Positions 25,630-34,258 of a stretch of 64,000 bases of DNA are shown here, piece after piece. The first letter of the stretch is position 1. Each line of letters begins with the position of its first letter. The notes below the pieces were generated by a model that saw only the letters and a program-made list of their open reading frames with translations, was not told the DNA's origin and did no database searches. This DNA comes from Betaproteobacteria bacterium SCN1 (GTDB taxonomy: Bacteria; Pseudomonadota; Gammaproteobacteria; Burkholderiales; Thiobacillaceae), in assembly GCA_008923315.1 (NCBI GenBank), contig WBSF01000009.1, positions 124,001 to 188,000 of the forward strand, read 5' to 3'. Position numbers and translations under genes: made by a program.

Positions 25630-27280
25630 GCTGACGCCGCAGGACATGGCTGCCAAGCTGCTGGCCACCGGCTTCGAGCGCAGCGGCCCTTCGGCCGCGA
25701 CCTTGAGCGACCCCATCGCCGACACGCCGATGGTGGTGACGCTGGACCAGTTGCGGCCCTACGACCACGACCCGCGCGTGACGCGCAACCCGGCCTATGC
25801 GGAGATCAAGGCGTCCATCCGCGAACGCGGGCTGGACGCGCCCCCCGCGATCACGCGCAGGCCGGGCGAGGCGCACTACATCATTCGCAACGGCGGCAAC
25901 ACGCGGCTGGCGATCCTGCGCGAGTTGTGGAGCGAGACCAAGGAGGAGCGCTTCTTCCGCATTGCGTGCCTGTTCCGCCCGTGGCCGGCGCGCGGCGAAA
26001 TCGTGGCGCTGACCGGGCATCTGGCCGAGAACGAGCTGCGCGGCGGGCTGACCTTCATCGAGCGGGCCTTGGGCATCGAGAAGGCGCGCGAGTTCTACGA
26101 GCAGGAAAGCGGCCAGGCGCTGTCGCAGAGCGAACTCGCGCGGCGACTGACTGCCGACGGCTATCCGGTGCCGCAGTCACACATCAGCCGCATGAACGAT
26201 GCGGTGCGCTATCTACTGCCGGCGATCCCGACGCTGTTGTACGGCGGATTGGGCCGGCATCAGGTGGACCGGCTCGCGGTGCTGCGCAAGGCGTGCGAGC
26301 GCACCTGGGAGCGGCGTGCGCTGGGCCGCACCGTGACTGTGGACTTCGCCACCTTGTTTCAGGACGTGCTGACGCAGTTCGACACACAGCCGGACGACTT
26401 CTCGCCGCAGCGGGTGCAGGACGAGCTGGTCGGCCAGATGGCCGAGCTGCTGGAGGCGGACTACGACACGCTGGCGCTGGAGATCAACGACAGCGAAAGC
26501 CGCCAGCGTGCGCTGACCAGCGAACCGGCGGCACCGACGCCACCGGCAGCGCCTGTCGTGCCTGCTGGTCCTCCCCCGCCGGTCTCCGCGCCTCAGCAGC
26601 CACCCGCCTCGTCCGTGCCGCGCGACACCACGCCGGTCGCGCCTTCGGCGCCAGCAGCGACACCGCCTGCACCGCTCGAAGCGCCGGAGGACCAGCACGG
26701 GCAACGCGACGAGCGCCTGCAAGGGCACATCGTGACACCGGCACCGACCACCGAGCGCCTGCAGTCCATCCAGCGGATGGTCGCGGACCAGCTCGGCGAC
26801 AAGCTGCCCGACTTCGAGGCCGATGCGCTGCGTGCGATCCCCGTGCAGGTCGGCGGGCTCTATCCCATCTCGGACGTCTGGTACGTCGAGCCGGGGCTGG
26901 ACGTGCCGGATCGCCTGCGCGGGCACATCGCGCAGTTCGCGCGCGAGATCGGCGAGGAAGCGGCGGTCGCCGACCACATTGAGGCCAGCGTCGGCGGCAT
27001 CGGCTTCGTCTGCGCGGCGCCGGTTGTGGGCCAGGCGAAGGCGCTGCCGACGTTCGCGCGGGCGGTGCTGACCCTGCTGCATGTGCTGAGTGCGGCTCCG
27101 CCCTCCGCGAACGGATTGGACCGCGCGCGGCTGGCCGACGAGCTGGCGGCGCTGCTGCATGGCCACGGCGGCTCGGCCACACGCCTGAGCGATGCTGCGC
27201 TGGTGAAGCTGTTCCGTCTGCTGCGCCTGGCGCGCCGGCTGCTGGATCTGGAAGCCGGCGTAGCGAGCCAGGATTCCTGA
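25622..27280 (+). CDS. parB: PFGI-1-type ParB-family protein (BisD-like)
   Basis: This 552-residue protein has an N-terminal ParB/Srx domain (TLDQLRPYDHDPRVTRNP, then GLDAPPAITRRPGEAHYIIRNGGNTRLAIL, about residues 39-110) and a helix-turn-helix region (about 155-195). A long Pro/Ala-rich linker (about 300-370) precedes a C-terminal helical domain. ICE versions are longer than plasmid ParB. In ICEclc the equivalent (BisD) works with the DUF2857 protein as activator of transfer genes. The start is GTG 25622, inside the HicA-like gene end. Confidence 0.9.
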   Translation: MAELTPQDMAAKLLATGFERSGPSAATLSDPIADTPMVVTLDQLRPYDHDPRVTRNPAYAEIKASIRERGLDAPPAITRRPGEAHYIIRNGGNTRLAILRELWSETKEERFFRIACLFRPWPARGEIVALTGHLAENELRGGLTFIERALGIEKAREFYEQESGQALSQSELARRLTADGYPVPQSHISRMNDAVRYLLPAIPTLLYGGLGRHQVDRLAVLRKACERTWERRALGRTVTVDFATLFQDVLTQFDTQPDDFSPQRVQDELVGQMAELLEADYDTLALEINDSESRQRALTSEPAAPTPPAAPVVPAGPPPPVSAPQQPPASSVPRDTTPVAPSAPAATPPAPLEAPEDQHGQRDERLQGHIVTPAPTTERLQSIQRMVADQLGDKLPDFEADALRAIPVQVGGLYPISDVWYVEPGLDVPDRLRGHIAQFAREIGEEAAVADHIEASVGGIGFVCAAPVVGQAKALPTFARAVLTLLHVLSAAPPSANGLDRARLADELAALLHGHGGSATRLSDAALVKLFRLLRLARRLLDLEAGVASQDS

Positions 27281-27297
27281 GCGCAGGAGGCTCCCGC

Positions 27298-27858
27298 ATG
27301 TCGGCACCGCACCCACTCAACCAGGCCGTGATCGCCCAGGCCCTGCATGACCTGCGCAACGGCCAGTTGCGCCGCTGCAAGGCCATGGGCTTCGGCGAGG
27401 AGGAGCTGGATGCGCTGAAGCACCCCGAACTCGTGAGCATGCTGGTGAATGCCACGGTGTCGTGGTGTTCGGTGTCGGTGAACCGGGAAGTGTTGAAGCG
27501 GCTGCTGAGCCAGGTGCACGACGTGGAGCGGGAGATCGCCACGGTGGACCGCATGCTGCGCCTGGGGGCGAGCACGGAGATGGTCAGCAAGTTCTACGGC
27601 CTCACGCATCAGGAAGTGGCGCTGCGCCGCGACATCCTCGGGCTGCCCAAGCGCAAGGGCCGGCATCCGGTGCTCGACGAGGCGCAGGACGTGGCCTTGT
27701 GGGAGCGCTGGAAGGCCGGCGTCTCCGAGCGCCATATCGCCCTGACCGACGACATGGCGATGCTGGCGCTGACCATGGATCTGGCCGAGGCGCTGAGCCT
27801 GCCGATGTCGGTGGTGTGGGCGGCGATACGCAACTGGATCGACCAGGGGCTGGTGTAG
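27298..27858 (+). CDS. DUF2857 protein (BisC-like, FlhC-related regulator)
   Basis: This 186-residue protein belongs to the DUF2857 family. It contains a central helical DNA-binding region (LRLGASTEMVSKFYGLTHQEVALRRDILGLPKRKGRHP, about residues 85-122). DUF2857 proteins resemble FlhC, and in ICEclc this gene (bisC) encodes half of the BisDC activator that commits cells to transfer. It follows parB by 17 bp with an AGGAGG ribosome-binding site. Confidence 0.88.
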   Translation: MSAPHPLNQAVIAQALHDLRNGQLRRCKAMGFGEEELDALKHPELVSMLVNATVSWCSVSVNREVLKRLLSQVHDVEREIATVDRMLRLGASTEMVSKFYGLTHQEVALRRDILGLPKRKGRHPVLDEAQDVALWERWKAGVSERHIALTDDMAMLALTMDLAEALSLPMSVVWAAIRNWIDQGLV

Positions 27859-27861
27859 GCC

Positions 27862-29055
27862 ATGACCACGGGTGGCGCACCACGGCGCGAAGGTCCGGTT
27901 GCGCTGTCGGCGTTGTTCGACGAGGCGCTGCGGCACCTTGAGCCGAAGGAACCGGCGCAGGGCACGGCGCCGAGCCAGGACGGCTTTCTCTACAGCGGCA
28001 ACCGCCATGAGAGCGTGCCGCGCCGACTGTTCCTCGACCGGCGCCTGACCCCGCTGGAACGCAACGCCTGGCAGGTGTTCCGCCTGCAGCTCAACGACGA
28101 CGGCGTGACCGCCTTTCCCACCTACGACCAGCTCCGCCCCTATCTGGCGTCCATGCCCTGTGCGGCGCAAGCCTCGCACGAGACCGTGGCGCGCGCCTTG
28201 ACGCTGCTGCGGCTGACGCGCTGGCTCAGCCTGGCGCGGCGGCGGCGCGACCCGAAGACCGGCCGCATCCAAGGCAACCTCTACGTGCTGCACGACGAAC
28301 CGCTGTCGCCCTTCGAGGCGATGCAGCTCGATGCCGACTACCTCGGCCTGGTCAGCCAGGCGCTGACCCATGCCGCCAAGGCGGTACAGATCGTGGGCAT
28401 GAACACGCTCAAGGAGATTGCCGAAGACCCGCTGCTCAGCGGCCGCACATTGCCGACCCGCTTGCAGGTGCTGGCGCAGCGCATGGCGCTGCATGGCTGG
28501 ACGACGCCAGGTTATCCACAGGAGGGTGCGGACCACGAATCCGAAGAAGGCCAGGAAGCCCTTCTTCGGAATGCTGCGCGCCCGTCTTCGGAATCCGAAG
28601 CAGGACCGAAACCCGCGCCGGACGGCTCTCTTCGGATTCCGAAGGAGGACCGTACAGTACGTAATGATCGTATAAATGAAGTACGTACAGTACCGCGCGC
28701 GAGGGCCTTGCAGAACCTGCGGCTACCCGAGCGTTTCCTGCGCTTGAAGGACGAGCAGCAGGCCGGCGCGCTGGTGGCGCTGCAGCAGGTGGACGAGGCG
28801 CAGAGGCAGGCCGTTCTCGACGAGTGGGCGGCACGCTGCCACAACAGCGCGGTACGCAACCCGGCCGGCTACCTGTTTGGCATCATCCAGAAGGCGATCC
28901 GCGGGGAGTTCAAGGCCTGGGCCGGAGAAAGTGCATCGGCACCGCCAGCGCCCCCGTCACCTGCGCCCTCGTCACCGCCGGCATCCCGTGCGGCTGACCC
29001 CGAGGTCGCACGAGCCTACCTGGCTCAGCTCCGAGAAGCCTTGCGTGATCGCTGA
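27862..29055 (+). CDS. STY4528-family ICE/pathogenicity-island replication protein
   Basis: This 397-residue protein has an N-terminal winged-helix domain (about residues 40-140: RRLFLDRRLTPLERNAWQVFRL ... SHETVARALTLLRLTRW), as in plasmid replication initiators. A flexible low-complexity middle (about 215-280) and a C-terminal helical domain (about 280-365, RFLRLKDEQQAGALVALQQV) follow, then a Pro/Ser tail. The DNA for the middle region holds palindromes and an AT-rich patch with repeated GTACAGTAC, which could be an internal origin. It starts three bases after the DUF2857 stop. Confidence 0.87.
   Translation: MTTGGAPRREGPVALSALFDEALRHLEPKEPAQGTAPSQDGFLYSGNRHESVPRRLFLDRRLTPLERNAWQVFRLQLNDDGVTAFPTYDQLRPYLASMPCAAQASHETVARALTLLRLTRWLSLARRRRDPKTGRIQGNLYVLHDEPLSPFEAMQLDADYLGLVSQALTHAAKAVQIVGMNTLKEIAEDPLLSGRTLPTRLQVLAQRMALHGWTTPGYPQEGADHESEEGQEALLRNAARPSSESEAGPKPAPDGSLRIPKEDRTVRNDRINEVRTVPRARALQNLRLPERFLRLKDEQQAGALVALQQVDEAQRQAVLDEWAARCHNSAVRNPAGYLFGIIQKAIRGEFKAWAGESASAPPAPPSPAPSSPPASRAADPEVARAYLAQLREALRDR
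28541..28693. other. Palindrome cluster and AT-rich patch inside the replication gene (possible origin)
   Basis: Three inverted repeats occur in 104 bp: CCGAAGAAGG/CCTTCTTCGG (28541-28569), CTTCGGAATCCGAAG (28586-28600) and CTTCGGATTCCGAAG (28630-28644). They are followed by an AT-rich stretch bounded by two copies of GTACAGTAC (28652-28660 and 28685-28693). The region encodes the low-complexity linker of the protein, so the DNA is free to carry signals. Lambda O carries its origin iterons inside its initiator gene in the same way. Confidence 0.5.
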
Positions 29056-29061
29056 TGTTGA

Positions 29062-29078
29062 CTATCCCCAGGGGATAG
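29062..29078. repeat. 17-bp palindrome, copy 1
   Basis: CTATCCCCAGGGGATAG is a perfect inverted repeat with a central A. It lies 7 bp after the replication-gene stop. Identical copies are at 30097-30113 and 32016-32032; all three are intergenic and within 3 kb, about 4-7 kb from parAB. Candidate binding site for an ICE protein such as ParB. Confidence 0.85.
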
Positions 29079-29185
29079 CTGGAACAGACATCTTTCCGCC
29101 GCGCTCGATTGTCGCCCGCCGAATGACAGGCGAAACTGTCGCCTGTGAATCAGACGAGGACAGCCACGCACGAGCCCGGCCGACG

Positions 29186-30046
29186 ATGGATATGACGACT
29201 TCCCCCGCCACAAACGCACTGCAACCACTACAGCAAGACGTTCAGCGCTTGCTGGGCAGATGCCTGTTGCGCCTTCAACAATACGAGCGCCTCATGAAAG
29301 CCATCGTGGCCCACCACGAGATTTCAGGCCCGGCGCATTCGCTGGAGGCCATTCGCGCAGCGCGGATTGAAGATGCCGCGACCAAGACCCTGGGCACGTT
29401 GGTCGGACAACTGTTTGGTTCGTATGTCGTCACCGATGGAAATGGCGGCGAGGAACGCGACGACGATCTTCCCGGCGACGTGATTTCCTTTCGCACGCGC
29501 GTGCAACTGAGCCTGTCTGCGCAGGACTACGCCAACACCCAGGCCGACCTCAAAGACCTGGTATCGCTGCGCAACACTCTGGTGCACCACTTCATCGATC
29601 AGCACGATCTATGGACCGTGGACGGGTGCCGCGTTGCACAGGACGAACTCGGTTCCGCCTACACGCGCATCGATCAACACTTCGAGCAGCTGCGCGGCTG
29701 GGCCGAGCACATGGATCAGGCGCGGCGCCTGGCAGCGGAGTTCGTCCAGTCGGATGTGTTCCACGACCTGGTGGTCAATGGCATCGCGCCGGACGGCACG
29801 GTGGACTGGCCGGCCGCCGGCATCGTCCGCGCGCTGCGCGAGGCCGCCGCGCAGTTGGCCGTCGAGGGCTGGACACCCATCGCCGCCGCTGGCCGCTGGA
29901 TCGCGGACCGGCATCCCGAGCAGCTTCCAGCCAAGTACGGCTGCAGCAGTTGGCGGCAGGTGGTGCATGAGTGCCGCCTGTTCGAGCTTCGCTACCGTGA
30001 GGTGGAGGGGCAACGGGCCGCCTGGTACAGACCTCGCGAAGCATAG
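29186..30046 (+). CDS. OST-HTH/LOTUS domain protein
   Basis: This 286-residue protein has a helical N-terminal half with a HEPN-like look (YERLMKAIVAHHEISGP; LRNTLVHHF at about residues 130-140) and a C-terminal OST-HTH/LOTUS domain (about 210-280: LREAAAQLAVEGWTPIAAAGRWIADRHPEQLPAKYGCSSWRQVV). LOTUS domains bind RNA or G-quadruplexes in the families studied. The RN-x4-H motif (RNTLVHHF) resembles HEPN ribonucleases, but this is a short motif. It is flanked on both sides by copies of the 17-bp palindrome. The start is uncertain: ATG 29192 or 29123 are alternatives. Confidence 0.8.
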   Translation: MDMTTSPATNALQPLQQDVQRLLGRCLLRLQQYERLMKAIVAHHEISGPAHSLEAIRAARIEDAATKTLGTLVGQLFGSYVVTDGNGGEERDDDLPGDVISFRTRVQLSLSAQDYANTQADLKDLVSLRNTLVHHFIDQHDLWTVDGCRVAQDELGSAYTRIDQHFEQLRGWAEHMDQARRLAAEFVQSDVFHDLVVNGIAPDGTVDWPAAGIVRALREAAAQLAVEGWTPIAAAGRWIADRHPEQLPAKYGCSSWRQVVHECRLFELRYREVEGQRAAWYRPREA

Positions 30047-30096
30047 CCCCGCAACGCGGTCTCACCTCCGCGCGAGCCGCGAACACATCCGCCGAG

Positions 30097-30113
30097 CTAT
30101 CCCCAGGGGATAG
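30097..30113. repeat. 17-bp palindrome, copy 2
   Basis: This is an identical copy of CTATCCCCAGGGGATAG, 50 bp after the LOTUS-gene stop and 121 bp before the PFL_4669 start. It shares the CGAG left flank with copy 3. Confidence 0.85.
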
Positions 30114-30203
30114 CCGGCACACACAGCCTTCCGTGCGGAACAAACCGGGCGCGCATGGGCTGCGGTTTGTTGACTGACGGCCTTCCGGCCGATGCCGATG
30201 CTG

Positions 30204-30230
30204 GCGACTCGCCCCTTCACCGCGAGTCGC
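30204..30230 (+). promoter_or_regulatory. Perfect hairpin covering the ribosome-binding position of the PFL_4669 gene
   Basis: GCGACTCGC (30204-30212) and GCGAGTCGC (30222-30230) form a 9-bp stem that ends four bases before the ATG at 30235. No clear Shine-Dalgarno sequence is visible, so the structure would block or replace normal initiation. It may make translation conditional. Confidence 0.5.
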
Positions 30231-30234
30231 TCCC

Positions 30235-31023
30235 ATGGCCAACGAACGCACAGAACCCCTGCAACTGAATCTCGGATCGCTGCGCAGCGCGATGTCGCTG
30301 ACGCTGCACACGCACCACGCTTCGCGCATCTGGCACGGCCGCGCGCCGACCGAGGGGCGCCCCGGCATCATCGGACTCAACGGCTTCATCAGTGCGATGA
30401 ACAAGATGAAGCGCGGCGCCGAGCAGGACGACCCGTACTCGGACTGGTGGATGTTGCGGATCGAGGACAAACTCGCCGACACCAAGACCCGTCTGCAGAC
30501 CCTGCGCGAACAGGTGGATCAGGCCTTAGCCGACGTGCCAGCTGCGCTGTCCCTGGGCGAGAATATGAACGTGCAGCCGGTGAAGCTGCCGCTGTTCGTG
30601 AACGCCCAGCTCGGTTTCATGGCGGTATATCTGCTGGCCGACTACGACGACCTGGCGCGCAAACTCATCCTGGCGCACCACACGGCGCTGATCGACCGCA
30701 GCACCTTGGAGCGCTGGCTCAATGATGGCGCGCACGCGCTGCGCAGCCTGTTCTCGCTCGCCCAGCAGTACCGCTACTCGGGCACGACGCGCGACGACTT
30801 CGCGGCGAAGAACGCCGCGGCGCGAGCGGCGCTGGAGAAGTTCGGCGAGCTGCCGCAAGACGTGCTGGAAGGCACGCGCCGCTCGCGCTTCGCGCCACCG
30901 ATCGCGCGGCGGACGACCAAGCCCGGCACGCCGCCTGCTGCGCCCGCCATCGAGCCCGATGCGCCGGCTCACACGGATGGCGCAGCCAATCCAGCGACGG
31001 GTAATGAGGGTGCTGACGCATGA
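30235..31023 (+). CDS. PFL_4669-family integrating conjugative element protein (TIGR03761)
   Basis: This 262-residue protein matches the ICE family TIGR03761 by sequence style (LNLGSLRSAMSLTLHTHHASRIWHGR near the start, then GIIGLNGFISAMNKMKRGAEQDDPYSDWW) and by place between the LOTUS gene and DUF3158. The middle is helical and the tail is Pro/Ala-rich and probably disordered. Function is unknown. It is tied to the replication/SSB block and found in PFGI-1/clc-type elements. It overlaps the next gene by four bases. Confidence 0.85.
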   Translation: MANERTEPLQLNLGSLRSAMSLTLHTHHASRIWHGRAPTEGRPGIIGLNGFISAMNKMKRGAEQDDPYSDWWMLRIEDKLADTKTRLQTLREQVDQALADVPAALSLGENMNVQPVKLPLFVNAQLGFMAVYLLADYDDLARKLILAHHTALIDRSTLERWLNDGAHALRSLFSLAQQYRYSGTTRDDFAAKNAAARAALEKFGELPQDVLEGTRRSRFAPPIARRTTKPGTPPAAPAIEPDAPAHTDGAANPATGNEGADA

Positions 31024-31568
31024 CGGCATCGCCCCCCATCAGTCACTCCACGCGCTTCGTGACGCTGGAACAGGCGGACTTCCAGCGGCTGGAACACGCA
31101 GGCTACCTAAAAGGCCTTTTACAGCCTTTTAAGGGTAAGGGGAGTCTGGAGACCTGGGCCAGCCAGTGCGCAGCGCTGCGCGACGACGTGATTGGCCTGG
31201 CGCAGCGGCGTGTGCTGCCCCAGGCACGCGCCTACCCCTTCAGCCTGCTCGACGTGCAACTGGCCCAGCAGGCCACTGGCGCAGGGACGACCTTCCTGCG
31301 CTGGCGCAACCTCGACCGTTCCTCCATGGGCGTGGCGTTGTGGGAGGCCCTGCTGGCCAACCCCGCGACGCCGGCCTCGCTGATCGACGAGCTGTACGCG
31401 ATCGAACTGCAGCGCATCGTGCTGAACATGCAGATCAGCCTGACCCACAGCATCGCTCGCCAAGCCCTGGAATGCGCCAGCAAGGCCGCCCAGGCCGAAG
31501 CGGCTTACCTGCGGCGTGTCCACGGGCATACCGCGGCCGTTCCACCCACCACCAAGGAGTCACCATGA
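31020..31568 (+). CDS. DUF3158-family ICE protein
   Basis: This 182-residue, mostly helical protein is the DUF3158 member found next to PFL_4669 and ssb in this ICE family. Landmarks are FVTLEQADFQRLEHAGYLKGLLQPFKGKG and the FLRWRNLDRSSMGVALWE segment. The WRNLDRS motif suggests a role with nucleic acid, but no activity is known. ATGA overlaps join it to both neighbours. Confidence 0.85.
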   Translation: MTASPPISHSTRFVTLEQADFQRLEHAGYLKGLLQPFKGKGSLETWASQCAALRDDVIGLAQRRVLPQARAYPFSLLDVQLAQQATGAGTTFLRWRNLDRSSMGVALWEALLANPATPASLIDELYAIELQRIVLNMQISLTHSIARQALECASKAAQAEAAYLRRVHGHTAAVPPTTKESP

Positions 31569-31948
31569 GCACGCACTTCGTCGGCGAGGGCAACATCGGT
31601 TCTGCGCCGGACTACCGAGAGTTTCCGAACGGCAACGACGAGCCGCGCCGGCTGCTTCGCCTGAACGTCTACTTCGACAACCCGATCCCGAAGAAGGACG
31701 GCGAGTACGAAGATCGCGGCGGCTTCTGGGCGCCCGTGGAGCTGTGGCACCGCGACGCCGAGCACTGGAAGACGCTGTACCAGAAAGGTATGCGGGTGCT
31801 GGTCGAGGGCCGCACCGTGCGCGACGAATGGGAGGACGCCGACGAGAACGAGCGCGTGACGTTCAAGGTCGAGGCGCGGCGCGTGGGCATCCTGCCGTAC
31901 CGCATCGAGTCGGTGGCGCTCAGCACCAAGCCGGCCGGCGGACAGTAA
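31565..31948 (+). CDS. ssb: ICE single-stranded DNA-binding protein
   Basis: This 127-residue OB-fold protein is of the ICE SSB type (opening MSTHFVGEGNIGSAPDYREF; core RLNVYFDNP and FWAPVELW; RVLVEGRTV). It lacks the long acidic C-terminal tail of housekeeping SSB, as is normal for the ICE form. It should coat transfer or replication intermediates. It overlaps DUF3158 by four bases and is followed by palindrome copy 3 before topB. Confidence 0.9.
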   Translation: MSTHFVGEGNIGSAPDYREFPNGNDEPRRLLRLNVYFDNPIPKKDGEYEDRGGFWAPVELWHRDAEHWKTLYQKGMRVLVEGRTVRDEWEDADENERVTFKVEARRVGILPYRIESVALSTKPAGGQ

Positions 31949-32015
31949 TTCGCCCATCGCCGTTCCCCCGAGGGCGGCTGTAGCAACCGTCATACGCCCG
32001 CGATGCACCAGCGAG

Positions 32016-32032
32016 CTATCCCCAGGGGATAG
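32016..32032. repeat. 17-bp palindrome, copy 3
   Basis: This is an identical copy of CTATCCCCAGGGGATAG, 68 bp after ssb and 211 bp before topB. The remaining part of this gap to 32242 shows no gene. Confidence 0.85.
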
Positions 32033-32242
32033 CTCCAAGGTCGTTCACGGAGTTCCAGCCGCCCTCCCGAAACGACGCTCTTGCTGTGCCAGCTCCTGCG
32101 GTCTATGCACACCGCTGCGGCAACGGGCCGCCTGCCGATCACAAAGCGGTGTCTGCATCAATCGGCTTCCTTGCTGCCGGCATCTCCTGGCCCCGCCAAG
32201 CTGACGCCCATCCGATGAACCGCACATTTCCAAGGAGGCTTC

Positions 32243-34258
32243 ATGCGCGTGTTCCTGTGCGAGAAGCCGTCCCAGGGCAAGGACATCGCCCGTGTGCTGG
32301 GTGCCGTTCAACGCGGCAACGGCTGCTACAGCGGCGCGGGTGTCGTCGTGACCTGGTGCATCGGTCATCTGGTGGAGGCGGTTCCGCCCGAAGGCTACGG
32401 CGAGCAATACAAGCGCTGGGCCATCGAGCAACTGCCCATTCTTCCCGAGCGTTGGCGTGTCGAGTCCAAGGCGGCGACCGCAGCGCAATTCAAGGTCGTG
32501 CAGCAGCTCGTCGCCAAGGCGGGCGAGCTGGTGATAGCGACCGACGCCGACCGCGAGGGCGAGATGATCGCCCGCGAGATCATCGACCTGTGCGGCTACC
32601 GCGGGCCGATTCAGCGCCTGTGGCTGTCGGCGCTCAACGATGCGTCGATCCGCAAAGCGCTGGGTGCGCTCAAGCCGTCCGCCGAGACGCTGCCGCTGTA
32701 TTTCTCCGCACTCGCCCGATCGCGCGCCGACTGGCTGATCGGGATGAACCTGAGCCGCTTGTTCACACTGCTGGGGCGCCAGGCCGGCTATACCGGTGTG
32801 CTGTCGGTGGGGCGCGTGCAGACGCCGACGCTGAAACTGGTGGTGGACCGCGACCGCGAGATCGCGCGCTTCGTCTCCGTGCCGTATTGGGCCGTGGACG
32901 TGCTGCTATCCCATGCCGGCCAGTCCTTCACCGCGAGCTGGATACCGCCCGAAGGCAGCACCGATGCAGCGGGTCGCTGCCTTCAGCAGCCGGTGGCGCA
33001 GCAGGCTGCGGATCGCATTCGCGCGGCACGCGATGCGCAGGTCGTGTCGGTGGACACCGAGCGCGTGCGCGAGGCACCGCCGCTGCCGTTCGACCTGGGC
33101 ACCTTGCAGGAAGTGTGTTCGCGTCAGCTCGGCCTCGATGTGCAGGAGACGCTGGACATCGCGCAGGCGCTGTACGAGACGCACAAGGCGACGACCTATC
33201 CGCGCAGCGACTCGGGCTATCTGCCGGAAAGCATGCTCGCGGAAGTGCCGGCGGTGCTCGATGCACTGCTCGTCACCGATCCCAGCCTGCGGCCCTTGAT
33301 CGGCCAGCTCGACCGCAACCAGCGTTCGCGCGCCTGGAACGACGGCAAGGTGACGGCGCACCACGGCATCATCCCCACGCTAGAGCCCGCCAACCTGTCG
33401 GCCATGAACGAGAAGGAGCTGGCCGTCTACCGGCTGATCCGCGCCCATTACCTCGCGCAGTTCCTCCCGCACCATGAGTTCGACCGCACGGTGGCGCAGC
33501 TCGCTTGCGGCGGCCAGTCGCTCCTGGCGGTGGGCAAGCAGATCGCCGTGATCGGCTGGCGCCAGGTACTGGCGACGCCGGGTCCGGACGATGCCGATGG
33601 CGAGGATGCGCAGCGCAGCCAGGTGCTGCCCGCCCTGCATGCGGGCCTGTCCTGCCCGGTCGGGAAGGTGGATCTCAAGGCGTTGAAGACGCTGCCGCCC
33701 AAGCCCTACACGCAGGGCGAGCTGATCAAGGCCATGAAGACCGTCGCCAAGTTCGTGACCGACCCGCGGCTGAAACAGAAGCTGCGAGATACCACCGGCA
33801 TCGGCACCGAGGCGACACGCGCCAACATCATCAACGGTCTGATCGGTCGCGGCTACCTGGTCAAGAAAGGCCGCGCCGTCCGCGCTTCCGACGCGGCATT
33901 CACGCTCATCGACGCGGTGCCCTCGGCCATCGCCGACCCCGGCACCACGGCGGTGTGGGAGCAGGCGCTCGACATGATCGAGGCCGGCCAGATGGCGCTG
34001 GACACCTTCATCGAGAAGCAGTCCGTGTGGGTCGGCCAGCTCGTGCAGCAGTACCGCGGCGCAACGCTCTCGCTCAAGCTGCCGCCGGCGCCGGCCTGCC
34101 CGCAGTGCGGCGCACCGATGCAGCAGCGCACGGGCAAGAGCGGCGCGTTCTGGTCCTGCTCGCGCTACCCGGACTGCAAGGGTACGTTGCCGATCGAGTC
34201 CCCGACGGGCCGGCGCAGCGCACCGCGCAAGCGGCGCGCTGCCTCCAAGGCGTCCTGA
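32243..34258 (+). CDS. topB: DNA topoisomerase III (TopB), ICE type
   Basis: This 671-residue type IA topoisomerase relaxes and decatenates DNA through a covalent 5'-phosphotyrosine. The Toprim domain (about residues 1-140) carries the acidic motif ATDADREGEM. The catalytic Tyr is in TTYPRSDSGYL (about residue 318). A C-terminal zinc ribbon (CPQCGAPM, then CSRYPDC) is at about 615-650, and the tail is Arg/Lys-rich. It starts at ATG 32243 after AAGGAGG. It belongs to the ICE replication block with ssb. Confidence 0.95.
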   Translation: MRVFLCEKPSQGKDIARVLGAVQRGNGCYSGAGVVVTWCIGHLVEAVPPEGYGEQYKRWAIEQLPILPERWRVESKAATAAQFKVVQQLVAKAGELVIATDADREGEMIAREIIDLCGYRGPIQRLWLSALNDASIRKALGALKPSAETLPLYFSALARSRADWLIGMNLSRLFTLLGRQAGYTGVLSVGRVQTPTLKLVVDRDREIARFVSVPYWAVDVLLSHAGQSFTASWIPPEGSTDAAGRCLQQPVAQQAADRIRAARDAQVVSVDTERVREAPPLPFDLGTLQEVCSRQLGLDVQETLDIAQALYETHKATTYPRSDSGYLPESMLAEVPAVLDALLVTDPSLRPLIGQLDRNQRSRAWNDGKVTAHHGIIPTLEPANLSAMNEKELAVYRLIRAHYLAQFLPHHEFDRTVAQLACGGQSLLAVGKQIAVIGWRQVLATPGPDDADGEDAQRSQVLPALHAGLSCPVGKVDLKALKTLPPKPYTQGELIKAMKTVAKFVTDPRLKQKLRDTTGIGTEATRANIINGLIGRGYLVKKGRAVRASDAAFTLIDAVPSAIADPGTTAVWEQALDMIEAGQMALDTFIEKQSVWVGQLVQQYRGATLSLKLPPAPACPQCGAPMQQRTGKSGAFWSCSRYPDCKGTLPIESPTGRRSAPRKRRAASKAS

